Positions 42,815 to 51,205 of a DNA stretch of 64,000 nt are shown in pieces. The position numbers and the translations under genes are program-made. The DNA is from Zoogloea sp016790385 (GTDB lineage: Bacteria > Pseudomonadota > Gammaproteobacteria > Burkholderiales > Rhodocyclaceae). The stretch is from assembly GCF_041916735.1 (NCBI RefSeq), contig NZ_JAYRYY010000004.1; one strand, given 5' to 3'. Under the pieces are notes generated by a model, which saw only the letters and a list, made by a program, of their open reading frames with translations, had not been told where the DNA came from and made no database searches. Numbering within the stretch: position 1 is the first letter of the stretch; each line of letters opens with the position of its first letter.

Positions 42815-44369
42815 GGGAGGCGTCCTTCGCCTTACGTCCGCGGGGTTTCTTTGCACCGGCTTGAGCGCCCCGCTGGTCGCGGATGCGTTCGAGCAGCACG
42901 CTGGCGGGTTCGTCGTTGGGGTCTTGGGGAACCAGCTGGCCGGAGAAGGCGGCGCGGAGGATGTTCTGGCGTTGGGCGGCGGATTGATTCATTGCCAAAT
43001 CAGTGGCTCGTTCTTGCCGATCTAGGCTGTCGAGCCGAACTTCAATCTGCGCAAGGATCTCGAGCTGCTCTGATGCGGGGGCGATTGGCAGCGGGAACGC
43101 ACGCAGCATGGTCATGTTGATGGAAGCTAGATTTGTGGTTTGCTTACCGACATTCTGGAACCACAGCTTGCCGAACGTATTACCGTGGTGCGAGATAAGC
43201 TCTGACAGCATTTCAGGACAATACGGCCGCATCCGGAAGACATGGTTTTGGTGAATGCACTCGGCCACTTGATCACGCCACACCCAACCACGTCCTAGCT
43301 TGTCCCGATCACCGCCTTCATTGAAGAGCACATCACCATCCTTCAAAGTCAGATCTTCAATATCGCGTTCGGTGGCGAGAATGCTTTTCACCTCTGATAA
43401 ATCTAAATAGCCGCGCTGCACATTGGCGACCCGCAGGTAAGGCACTTCGCGCACAGGTACATTGCTATCGCGTTTGCTTCCCTTGGCCACGCCTGACGCA
43501 ATCTCACCCAGCATGTCGAGGCTCGCCCACACCCACCCCTCCGGCAATTCCGGCAATTCGGCCGTATCGGGCTGCACCGGCTCGGGGTATTTCTTCTGCC
43601 AGTCCTTCGGCGGCGTCTTGCCCTGCTCCTCGAATTTGGCGAGTTGCCTGGCCTCCCAGCGGGCGCGGCGTTCGGTGAGGATGCGCTCGAGCAGTTGCGT
43701 GCCGGTCTCGGTGGGGTGGTTGTGCTGGCGCCACTCGGCGGTGAGCGCGCCTTCAACGGCGGCTTTCAGCAGGGATTGGCGGTATTGGGCGAGCTTCTTC
43801 TGCGCCGCCTTGAGCTCGGCCACGCCGGCGTCGAGGTCGGAGAGCAGTTCTTCGAGTTTGGCGACGATGCGGGTTTGCTCGGCGCGCGGCGGCAAAGGGA
43901 TCTCAATCTGCTGAATTCTCTCTTGTCCGATATTGCGCATGGAGTCTTGATTGCCTGACGACAGCGCCTCGATCTGCTTACGCCCAGCCTTGCTGCGCAG
44001 GAGGTTTAGCACCCAATATTTGTGCGATTCGTCGGTAAAGCGGAAACGCAGAATCTTGTCGCTGAGCATGATCTGCCGACTGACATTCTCCGCAATCACG
44101 CAAGCGCCAACGAGATCAATCGTATTGGCACGCGAAAAAAGGAAGTCACCAGCAGCAATGAGCAGTGCCGGATTGACGCGCTCAGGGTCAATACAGGTCT
44201 TACTTTCCAGCTCTTGATAGCGCCCCCAAGTCACTGCGCTGACTTTCACTACGCCAACTTCATCATGCATCGGAGGACGCTCTTCGCACTTAAAGCTCTT
44301 TCCAGTTTCGATGCCCTGCAGCAGTTCGCCCAGCGAGGCTAGCACCCATCCCTTCGGGAATTCCCTCAC
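42807..44369 (-). CDS. hsdS: type I restriction-modification specificity subunit HsdS
   Basis: A 520-residue HsdS with two target-recognition domains (about 1-160 and 275-450), each followed by a helical spacer. The repeated pattern P-G-W-V-x-A-S-L-x-x-L begins each domain at about residues 6 and 277. Base composition is lower in GC in the recognition domains than in the neighbouring genes, typical of exchanged specificity genes. It starts with a GTG overlapping the hsdR stop. The recognition sequence cannot be read from the protein. Confidence 0.94.
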   Translation of the reverse strand: MREFPKGWVLASLGELLQGIETGKSFKCEERPPMHDEVGVVKVSAVTWGRYQELESKTCIDPERVNPALLIAAGDFLFSRANTIDLVGACVIAENVSRQIMLSDKILRFRFTDESHKYWVLNLLRSKAGRKQIEALSSGNQDSMRNIGQERIQQIEIPLPPRAEQTRIVAKLEELLSDLDAGVAELKAAQKKLAQYRQSLLKAAVEGALTAEWRQHNHPTETGTQLLERILTERRARWEARQLAKFEEQGKTPPKDWQKKYPEPVQPDTAELPELPEGWVWASLDMLGEIASGVAKGSKRDSNVPVREVPYLRVANVQRGYLDLSEVKSILATERDIEDLTLKDGDVLFNEGGDRDKLGRGWVWRDQVAECIHQNHVFRMRPYCPEMLSELISHHGNTFGKLWFQNVGKQTTNLASINMTMLRAFPLPIAPASEQLEILAQIEVRLDSLDRQERATDLAMNQSAAQRQNILRAAFSGQLVPQDPNDEPASVLLERIRDQRGAQAGAKKPRGRKAKDASHA

Positions 44370-47164
44370 GCCACCAGCTCCCCATTCATCTCGTCCATCA
44401 GCGTATCCAGTTCCTTGCCAAACAGCCCCCAGGCCTTCTGCAGCCCGCCCTTGTCCGCCAGCTCGGCGTAGTCGAAGTCATCCCGGTGGATGGCGCAGGC
44501 GCTGGCGATGTGGTCCTTCATCAGGCGCAGCCATTCGGTCTGCTCGGGGGTGAAGGCGGTGGCGCGGCGCGCATTGTGACGGAAGATCCAGGCCTGGAAG
44601 CGTTTATCCACCTCGTCGGCGAAGGGCCTGAGTTCGCCGTCCAGCCCCAGGGCAAAGCGCAGCAGCGAGACCAGGTCGGTGAGCTGGCGCCTGCTGTTTG
44701 TGCCCTTCACCTGGCTGGCATGCACCCGGGCGTAGGCGTTCCACAGGCGTTCGGTGGTGAGCATCAGCGGCGGCTTGGCGAGGTGGGCGTGGAGTTCTTC
44801 GATCATCTCGAAGCTCAGCGCCCGGCGCTGGTAGGGCTGCTGGTAGAAGAAGTCCAGCGCGGCAATCTCGTCCTTGTGCTGCTGAATGTAGTCGGCAAAG
44901 CGCTGGATCACGGCCCTGGCCTCTTCCTCGACCTGCTCGGCATAGCCCGAGAAGACGAGCTCATCGACGTTGATGTGGTCGATGAGCTGCTCGCGCTCGC
45001 GGCGGGCGTTCTCGATCTCGTCGCGCAGCTCGGGCTTGTCGAAGGGCGCGCAGGCGGCGGCCACGCGCTGGGCGCGGGCAGCCGCGATCTCCGCGGGGAG
45101 CAGGGTGTCTTCGGAACGGGTGATGCCGGCGGCTCTGGGGGTGGCCAGTGCGGCCTCGACGATGGCGTCCGGATCGAGCGCGGCAATCAGACTCTTGCCC
45201 AGCTCCCCCACCGGGATGCCGCCGCTGGCTTTCTCGATGCGGGTGCGGGCCTTGTCGTCGAGCAGCTTGGCAAGGCGCACCAGGCGGTTGGCGAGGGAGA
45301 GCACGGTGTCGTCGTCGCGGCTGCCCATGGCCACGCCTTGCAGCAGGTCCTTGAGGGGCACGCCGGGCTTCTTTTCCAACTGCCGGCTTTCGGTCTTGAG
45401 GGATTTCTCCACGCCCACGGCGTCGATCAGCACGAAGCGGGTCTTGGCGCCATCGGCGCTATTGCTGACGCGCTTGAGGCCATCGCCATCGAGGCTGCGC
45501 ACGCCGCGGCCTTTCATCTGTTCGTAGTAGCCTCGGCTGCGTACATCGCGCATGAACAGCAGCACTTCGAGGGGTTTGACGTCGGTGCCGGTGGCGATCA
45601 TGTCCACGGTCACGGCGATGCGCGGGTTGTAGTCGTTGCGGAAACTGGCGAGCACGCTGTCGGCGTCTTCCTCGGCGCGGTAGGTGACCTTCTTGCAGAA
45701 GGCATTCCCCTGGCCATAGACCTCGCGCACGATGTTGATGATGTCGTCGGCGCGGCTGTCGGTCTTGGCAAAGATGAGCGTCTTGGGCGTTTCTTTACGG
45801 GTTGGGAATATCTGCGTTTCGACGGCGGTCTTCATGGCCTGGATCACCTTGCGGATCTGGCTCGGATTGACCACCGACTTGTCGAGCGCCTTGGCGGTGT
45901 AGGCGGTGTCGTCTTCGGTCTGGGCCCAGCGCCGCTTGCGGGTCTGGCGGTCCCGGTGGTCTACCCATTCCCGGGCTTTCAGCTGGGCACCTTTCTGGGT
46001 GATCTCGGTTTCAATGGTGTAGACGTCGTAGCCGACGTTGACGCCGTCGGCTACGGATTGCTCGTAGGTGTATTCGGCGACGATGTTCTCGTTGAAGAAG
46101 CCGAAGGTGCGCTTGTCGGGGGTGGCGGTGAGCCCGATCAGGCTGGCATCGAAGTAGTCGAGCACCTGCTTCCACAGGTTGTAGATGCTGCGGTGACACT
46201 CGTCGATGATGATGAAGTCGAAGGTCTCGACCGGCACGGCCGGGTTGTAGCGGACGAGTTTTTCCTGCTTTGCGGTTTGCTGGACTTCGTTGAGCGAAAC
46301 ATCCTCGGCCGATTCGTCTATCGGCTCGCCGCTGAGGATGGCGTACATGCGCTGGATGGTGCTGATGCACACCTGCGAATGCGGGTCGATGCTGGGCGAG
46401 GCGAGCCGCTGCACGTTGTAGAGCTCGGTGAACTTGCGGCCATCGTCGGGCGGCGTGTAGGCCATGAATTCCTGGTGGGCCTGCTTGCCGAGGTTACGGG
46501 TATCCACCAGAAACAGAATGCGCTTCGCCCCACCAAACTTGAGCAGGCGATAGACCGAGGTGATGGCGGTAAAGGTCTTGCCCGCGCCGGTGGCCATATG
46601 CACCAGGGCGCGGGGTTTGTTGAGCGCGAGCGAGTGCTCCAGCCCGGTGACGGCGCCGATCTGGCAGTCACGCAGGTTTTCTTCGGGCAGCGCAGGCATC
46701 TGCCCGGCGAGACGGCCGCGCAGGGTGTCGGGCTGCGCCAGCCATTCGGCCAGGGTTTCGGGTTTGAAGAAGTGGAAGATCTCGCGGGACCTCGGGGCCG
46801 GGTCAGCACCGTCGGTGAAGCGGATGATCTGGCCGGTGGCCTCGAACAGGAAGCGCAGTGGGGCGTCATCCTTGCGCCATTTGAGCCGGGCGGAGGCATA
46901 GCGCTCGGTCTGGGCCTCGGTGGCGGTCAGATTTTCACCGGCGCTGTCTCTCTTGGCTTCGATCACGCCCACGGCGTGTCGGGCAACAAACAACACGTAA
47001 TCCGCCGGCCCGCCATCGGTGGGGTACTCGCGCACCGCGACACCCAGACCTGCCGACAGGTCGAGCTTCTTCAAATCCTGCACGACCCACCCGGCCTTCT
47101 CCAGCCGACTGTCGATCTCGATTCTGGCCAGGGATTCCGGAGTCATCTTTTTTGTCGTGCTCAC
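44366..47164 (-). CDS. hsdR: type I restriction enzyme HsdR
   Basis: A 932-residue translocase-nuclease. The nuclease core has Asp55 and EAK (69-71), the helicase Walker A is ATGAGKT (192-198) and motif II is DECH (322-325). SF2 motif III LTATPDKRT follows near 349, and motifs V/VI near 530-570 (GTDVKPLEVLLFMR, MKGRGVR). The size and order resemble the EcoEI-like family. A GTG at 47164 and an ATG at 47146 are both possible starts; neither has a good ribosome site. It is the first gene of the locus. Confidence 0.95.
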   Translation of the reverse strand: MSTTKKMTPESLARIEIDSRLEKAGWVVQDLKKLDLSAGLGVAVREYPTDGGPADYVLFVARHAVGVIEAKRDSAGENLTATEAQTERYASARLKWRKDDAPLRFLFEATGQIIRFTDGADPAPRSREIFHFFKPETLAEWLAQPDTLRGRLAGQMPALPEENLRDCQIGAVTGLEHSLALNKPRALVHMATGAGKTFTAITSVYRLLKFGGAKRILFLVDTRNLGKQAHQEFMAYTPPDDGRKFTELYNVQRLASPSIDPHSQVCISTIQRMYAILSGEPIDESAEDVSLNEVQQTAKQEKLVRYNPAVPVETFDFIIIDECHRSIYNLWKQVLDYFDASLIGLTATPDKRTFGFFNENIVAEYTYEQSVADGVNVGYDVYTIETEITQKGAQLKAREWVDHRDRQTRKRRWAQTEDDTAYTAKALDKSVVNPSQIRKVIQAMKTAVETQIFPTRKETPKTLIFAKTDSRADDIINIVREVYGQGNAFCKKVTYRAEEDADSVLASFRNDYNPRIAVTVDMIATGTDVKPLEVLLFMRDVRSRGYYEQMKGRGVRSLDGDGLKRVSNSADGAKTRFVLIDAVGVEKSLKTESRQLEKKPGVPLKDLLQGVAMGSRDDDTVLSLANRLVRLAKLLDDKARTRIEKASGGIPVGELGKSLIAALDPDAIVEAALATPRAAGITRSEDTLLPAEIAAARAQRVAAACAPFDKPELRDEIENARREREQLIDHINVDELVFSGYAEQVEEEARAVIQRFADYIQQHKDEIAALDFFYQQPYQRRALSFEMIEELHAHLAKPPLMLTTERLWNAYARVHASQVKGTNSRRQLTDLVSLLRFALGLDGELRPFADEVDKRFQAWIFRHNARRATAFTPEQTEWLRLMKDHIASACAIHRDDFDYAELADKGGLQKAWGLFGKELDTLMDEMNGELVA

Positions 47165-47231
47165 CGTCTGTTTGCCGATGATCGAGTGTATCCCAGCAGG
47201 GTGCGGCCGAGCCCGCTACCGCCCCGCCTTC

Positions 47232-48554
47232 TCACGCCGCCAAGGGCAGACGCAGCGTAACCCGCAGCCCCGGCTCGGCGTCCTCCAGCGTCATCTGACC
47301 ACCGTGGCGGCGCACGGCGCGTTCCACCACCGGCAGGCCCAGGCCGGTGCCGGGCTGGCCGCGGTCTTTCGTGCCCCGGACAAAGGGTTTGAGCAGGTTT
47401 TCGCGCTGATCCGGAGGCATGCCCGGGCCGTGATCGCGCACGCAGAGCACCGCCTCACCCTCCTGCGCCCATAGCGCCACCTCCAACGGGGGCTGCCCGT
47501 AGCGGCGGGCGTTGTCCAGCAGGTTGATGAGGCAGCGCTGCAACACGATGGACGAGGCCGGCTCGACCCACAGGGTTTCACCTTCGGCCGGGAGTCGCGC
47601 GTGCACGTCGGCGTGATCGCCATTGCCCAGCAGTCGGCGCACCAGGGCGTGCAGGTCCACACGTTCGTCCAGCGGTTCGGTGGCAGTGCGCACCAGGGCG
47701 ATGAAGGAGCCCACCAGTTCATCGGCCAGTTGCGCGTTGCGCACGATGCTCTCGCGCCGCGTGGCAACACCCGGGGCCTCGGGCAGCAGTTCGGCCGCCA
47801 GCCGGATGCGGCCCAGGGGCGAGCGCAGGTCGTGGGAAATGCCGGCGAGCATCATGGCGCGGGCGTCATCCTGCTGGACGCGCTGGGTGGCAAAGGCGTC
47901 AAACTGCTGTGCCAGCTGGCGCAGCTCCTGCGGCCCGCGGGGTTTTAGCGGGGGCGGCGGTTCGCCGGTCTCGGCAAAGATTTTGACGCTGCGCTGCAAT
48001 TCCTGGAGAGGGCGGGCCACGATGCGGCTGAGCCATGCCGCCGCGAGCAGAAAGACCACCACCGCCAAGCCCAACCCGATGGCGCCCCGGGCGCGCAGGC
48101 CGGGGTTTTCCAGCGCGCCGTGGATCCCCACCCAGACGGGCGCCCGGTCCGCCGATCCGAGTTCCAGCCAGGTGATGGATTCGCCGTGCTCGCCGCTCAC
48201 GGCCATGCGTCCCACCTGGATGCCCCGTTCGCGCAGCCCCTCGCGCAAGGCCGTGTAGCGCGGCGCCATGGCCGTCGGCTCGATGAAACGCGCCCGCCGC
48301 GGCGGCGGCCCCGGCTCCAGATCCACGGGCACCAGCACGTCCACGCCCTGGGGCAGGGTGGGTGCCTCGCCGCGCAGCAGCTGCGCCTGCACGGGCTTGA
48401 GCGCCGCCGACCAGGTCGGGAGGGCCGCCTTGGCAAACACGCTGGCCTGATCATTGAAGAGCACCAGCACGAGCATCGCCACCAGCAAGGCAGCAACGCC
48501 CACCTGGAGCAGGAAGATCCGCGCAAACAGGGTGTCGAACCAGCGTGCCCTCAT
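47232..48554 (-). CDS. EnvZ-type sensor histidine kinase
   Basis: A 440-residue kinase with two membrane helices (about 10-33 and 155-177) around a periplasmic domain, then HAMP, HisKA with GISHDLRSPLGRIR (His241) and HATPase motifs including LLDNARRYG and GTGLGL. The periplasmic part has a proline-rich stretch. It is 18 bases after the response regulator gene and forms a two-component pair with it. The stimulus is not deducible. Confidence 0.93.
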   Translation of the reverse strand: MRARWFDTLFARIFLLQVGVAALLVAMLVLVLFNDQASVFAKAALPTWSAALKPVQAQLLRGEAPTLPQGVDVLVPVDLEPGPPPRRARFIEPTAMAPRYTALREGLRERGIQVGRMAVSGEHGESITWLELGSADRAPVWVGIHGALENPGLRARGAIGLGLAVVVFLLAAAWLSRIVARPLQELQRSVKIFAETGEPPPPLKPRGPQELRQLAQQFDAFATQRVQQDDARAMMLAGISHDLRSPLGRIRLAAELLPEAPGVATRRESIVRNAQLADELVGSFIALVRTATEPLDERVDLHALVRRLLGNGDHADVHARLPAEGETLWVEPASSIVLQRCLINLLDNARRYGQPPLEVALWAQEGEAVLCVRDHGPGMPPDQRENLLKPFVRGTKDRGQPGTGLGLPVVERAVRRHGGQMTLEDAEPGLRVTLRLPLAA

Positions 48555-48572
48555 GGCGCCCGCCCAAGCTGC

Positions 48573-49283
48573 TCAGAGCCGGCTGCCGGTAAATACATAG
48601 CCTTCCCCTCGCACGGTCTCGATCCAGTCGCGCCCGCCGGGTGCGGCGGCGAGCTTCTTGCGCAGACGCGCCACCTGCACGTCGACGGCACGATCCATGG
48701 GCATGTAGTTGCCCGGCTGCACCGCCGCCGACAGGGATTGCCGCGACACGCATACGCCGGGCTGGCTGGCCAGGGCCAGCAACAGCTTGAATTCGGTGGA
48801 GGTCAGCGCCAGGGCTTCACCCTGGCAGGTTACGCGCCGCGCCAGCAGGTCGACGGTAAGGCCTTCAAAGCGCAACTGGGTGCGGCGCATGACGGCCTGC
48901 TGGCGCCGTACGAGCGCCCGCACCCGCGCCACAAGCTCCCGTGGTTCAAAGGGCTTGCCCAGGTAGTCGTCGGCCCCCAGCTCAAGACCCAGCACGCGGT
49001 CGAAGGGGTCGCCCCGCGCGGTGAGCATGAGCACCGGCAGCTCGTGGCCGCTCTCGCGCAGGCGCCGGCACAGGTCGATGCCATTGGCGTCGGGCAGCAT
49101 CAGGTCAAGCAGCAGCACGTCGGGTTCGAGCCGGGTCAGATCGGTCAGACCCTGGGTGGCGGTGCCGGCGCAGTGCACGCGCATGCCATGGGCCTGAAGC
49201 AGCTCGGCCACCATGGCCGACAGCTCGGCATCGTCATCCACCATCAGAACGGTGAGGGGGTCTTGGGGAAGGGCTACAGGCAT
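48573..49283 (-). CDS. OmpR-family response regulator
   Basis: A 236-residue protein: receiver domain with Asp60 (LLLDLMLPD), conserved VDDD near 15 and K near 109, followed by a winged-helix DNA-binding domain with RAVDVQVARLRKKL. The ATG at 49283 is preferred because an upstream in-frame start adds 27 unrelated residues. Regulated genes are unknown; the divergent small secreted proteins are candidates. Confidence 0.94.
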   Translation of the reverse strand: MPVALPQDPLTVLMVDDDAELSAMVAELLQAHGMRVHCAGTATQGLTDLTRLEPDVLLLDLMLPDANGIDLCRRLRESGHELPVLMLTARGDPFDRVLGLELGADDYLGKPFEPRELVARVRALVRRQQAVMRRTQLRFEGLTVDLLARRVTCQGEALALTSTEFKLLLALASQPGVCVSRQSLSAAVQPGNYMPMDRAVDVQVARLRKKLAAAPGGRDWIETVRGEGYVFTGSRL

Positions 49284-49479
49284 GGCGTGCAGTTTACGCC
49301 GGGCTGGGCGACACGGCCTTTGATGTTTCAACACTGACATATTTCGTCGCACATCGACAGGCACCGACGCCGGCCCGGGGCGTGTAATGCAGTCGTGCCC
49401 GGCCAGCCTTCACCGGTTGCAGGGCGCCCCCCAGCCTTCGGGCTACCAACTGTTTCATCCGTTTCCCAGGAGTCATGCC

Positions 49480-49842
49480 ATGAAAACCACTGCCATCCGA
49501 TCCAGCCTTGCCGTCTGCGCTGTCCTGCTGTCGCTGTCCGCCGTGTCCACGACCGCCAGTGCCCGCGACCGCAGCACCAGCTTCAGCGGCCCCCAGGGCC
49601 AGACCATGACCCGCAACGTCAGCCGCGCCCACGGTGATGTGTCTTCCACCACCACCGGCCCCGGGGGGCGGAGCATGAGCCGCCAGACCGTGCGTGGCGA
49701 CGGCCACGTGGACAGCTCGGTCACCGGACCCAACGGGCAGACTGCCACCCGCACCGTGGCGCGCACGCGGGAGGCCACGGACGCGGTCGTCACCCTGCCC
49801 AACGGCCAGACCATGACCCGCTCCACCACCCGCCAGCCGTAA
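49480..49842 (+). CDS. small secreted repeat protein
   Basis: A 120-residue protein with a signal peptide (cleavage near ASA-RDR) followed by four degenerate repeats of about 23 residues (GPxGQTxTRxV...), starting at about residues 37, 60, 83 and 107. The mature part is basic and serine/threonine-rich. No known domain. It is divergent from the OmpR-type gene, and five bases separate it from a second secreted protein. Confidence 0.7.
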   Translation: MKTTAIRSSLAVCAVLLSLSAVSTTASARDRSTSFSGPQGQTMTRNVSRAHGDVSSTTTGPGGRSMSRQTVRGDGHVDSSVTGPNGQTATRTVARTREATDAVVTLPNGQTMTRSTTRQP

Positions 49843-49847
49843 GCACC

Positions 49848-50216
49848 ATGCGCCCATTCCATCTCACCACCACAACGGCGGCCCTGGTGCTGGCCTTGCT
49901 CGGCGCCGGCCTGGCCCCCAGCGCCCACGCCCAGTCGGCCAGGGGGGCGTGCCGGGCCGATTTTGCGAAGTTCTGCAAAGGCACCAAGCCCGGCGACGGG
50001 CGCGTGCTGGCCTGCCTGCGCCAACACCAGGACCAGCTCTCCGCAGACTGCAAGGCCAGCCTTGAAACGGCCCGGACCTGCGCCGACCAGGCCCGCCAGC
50101 TGTGCGGCGGCGGCAGCGAAGCCAACACGCCGGATCGCAAGGCCATGCGTGAATGCCTCCAGCAGCAGCGCGAGGCACTCTCCGCATCGTGCCGCTCGCA
50201 ACTGGCGGTGCCCTGA
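49848..50216 (+). CDS. small secreted cysteine-rich repeat protein (GLG1-like)
   Basis: A 122-residue protein with a signal peptide and eight cysteines (35, 43, 56, 68, 78, 86, 103, 115) in a spacing of about 8-17 residues. The segment CRADFAKFCKGTKPGDGRVLACL resembles the cysteine-rich GLG1-type repeat seen in eukaryotic Golgi protein 1 and in many proteobacterial secreted proteins. The function is unknown. It lies five bases after the previous gene, so they may be one operon. Confidence 0.72.
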   Translation: MRPFHLTTTTAALVLALLGAGLAPSAHAQSARGACRADFAKFCKGTKPGDGRVLACLRQHQDQLSADCKASLETARTCADQARQLCGGGSEANTPDRKAMRECLQQQREALSASCRSQLAVP

Positions 50217-50254
50217 GCGGCCCGGCGCGCACATTCAGCCACGGATCAAGCACC

Positions 50255-51205
50255 ATGCCCCCACTGGCGGATGCGATACCGCCCCATTGGCGACCCTGGC
50301 TGCTGGCGCTGGGCCTGGGCCTGCTGCTGGTGGCGGTGGCCGAGGGGCTGGTGCGGGAGCGCTACGACTGGCGGGGCGCAGCGGCCTCACTGGCCGACGC
50401 AGCCGGGCGGCGCCTGTTCGAAGCCCTCGGCATCTCGATGCTGGCGCCCGCCGTGGCCTGGGCCTACCAGCACCGCCTGGGCGACATCCCGCTGGATGCA
50501 CCGCTCCCGTGGGCAGCCTTGTTTATCGGCCAGGAGCTGGCCTACTACTGGGGGCACCGCCTGTCGCACCGCGTGCATTGGTTATGGGCCAGCCACGCGG
50601 TGCACCACTCACCCCCGCAGCTTTCACTGATGAACGCCTTGCGCCTGGGCTGGACGGGCAAACTGGCGGGCAATGCGCTGTTTGTCGTCCCGCTGGTGTG
50701 GATCGGCTTTGCGCCCGCGGCGGTGGCGCTGATGATGGGCCTCAACCTGCTTTACCAGTTCGGCCTGCACGCCCCCTGGTTGCCGCGTCTGGGGCCCTTG
50801 GAATGGGTGTTGAACACGCCGCGGCATCACCGGGTGCACCATGCCTGCAACCCCGAATACCTCGACTGCAACTACGGCGGCGTCCTCATCGTCTTCGATC
50901 GCCTGTTCGGCAGCCTGCGCATGGAGCAGCCGGGCGTACCCCCGCGCTATGGCTTGAGTGAGCCCTTGCTCAGCTACAACCCGCTGCTCATCAACCTGCA
51001 CGGCTGGCAGCGCCTGTGGCGCGATGTGCGCGCGGTGCACGGCATGCGCCAGCGCTGGCGCGTGCTTACAGGCCCGCCGGGGCGGCAGGCGGCGGACACG
51101 CCCGCACACCCGGCGCCTCCCCACGCCCCCTTCACTGCCAGCCGAAGTGCCGGGCGTACCAGCCTTTCATCCACTGAACGAGGCCCATGTAGGCCAGCAG
51201 GATGA
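50255..51205 (+). CDS. sterol desaturase / fatty acid hydroxylase family protein
   Basis: A 316-residue membrane protein with about four helices and the three di-iron histidine clusters: HRLSH (101-105), HAVHH (114-118) and HHRVHH (191-196). It likely oxidises or hydroxylates a lipid chain. The last 74 bases overlap the end of the convergent mgtA gene, and the C-terminal tail (from about residue 285) is low-complexity, so the true end may be irregular. Confidence 0.85.
   Translation: MPPLADAIPPHWRPWLLALGLGLLLVAVAEGLVRERYDWRGAAASLADAAGRRLFEALGISMLAPAVAWAYQHRLGDIPLDAPLPWAALFIGQELAYYWGHRLSHRVHWLWASHAVHHSPPQLSLMNALRLGWTGKLAGNALFVVPLVWIGFAPAAVALMMGLNLLYQFGLHAPWLPRLGPLEWVLNTPRHHRVHHACNPEYLDCNYGGVLIVFDRLFGSLRMEQPGVPPRYGLSEPLLSYNPLLINLHGWQRLWRDVRAVHGMRQRWRVLTGPPGRQAADTPAHPAPPHAPFTASRSAGRTSLSSTERGPCRPAG

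Noticed and set aside
39486..47231. tRNA-Gly as an integration site for an island holding the restriction genes
   Set aside because: No integrase is present, and I found no copy of the tRNA 3' end at the far border near 47165-47231. The proximity is noted but not evidence of integration.
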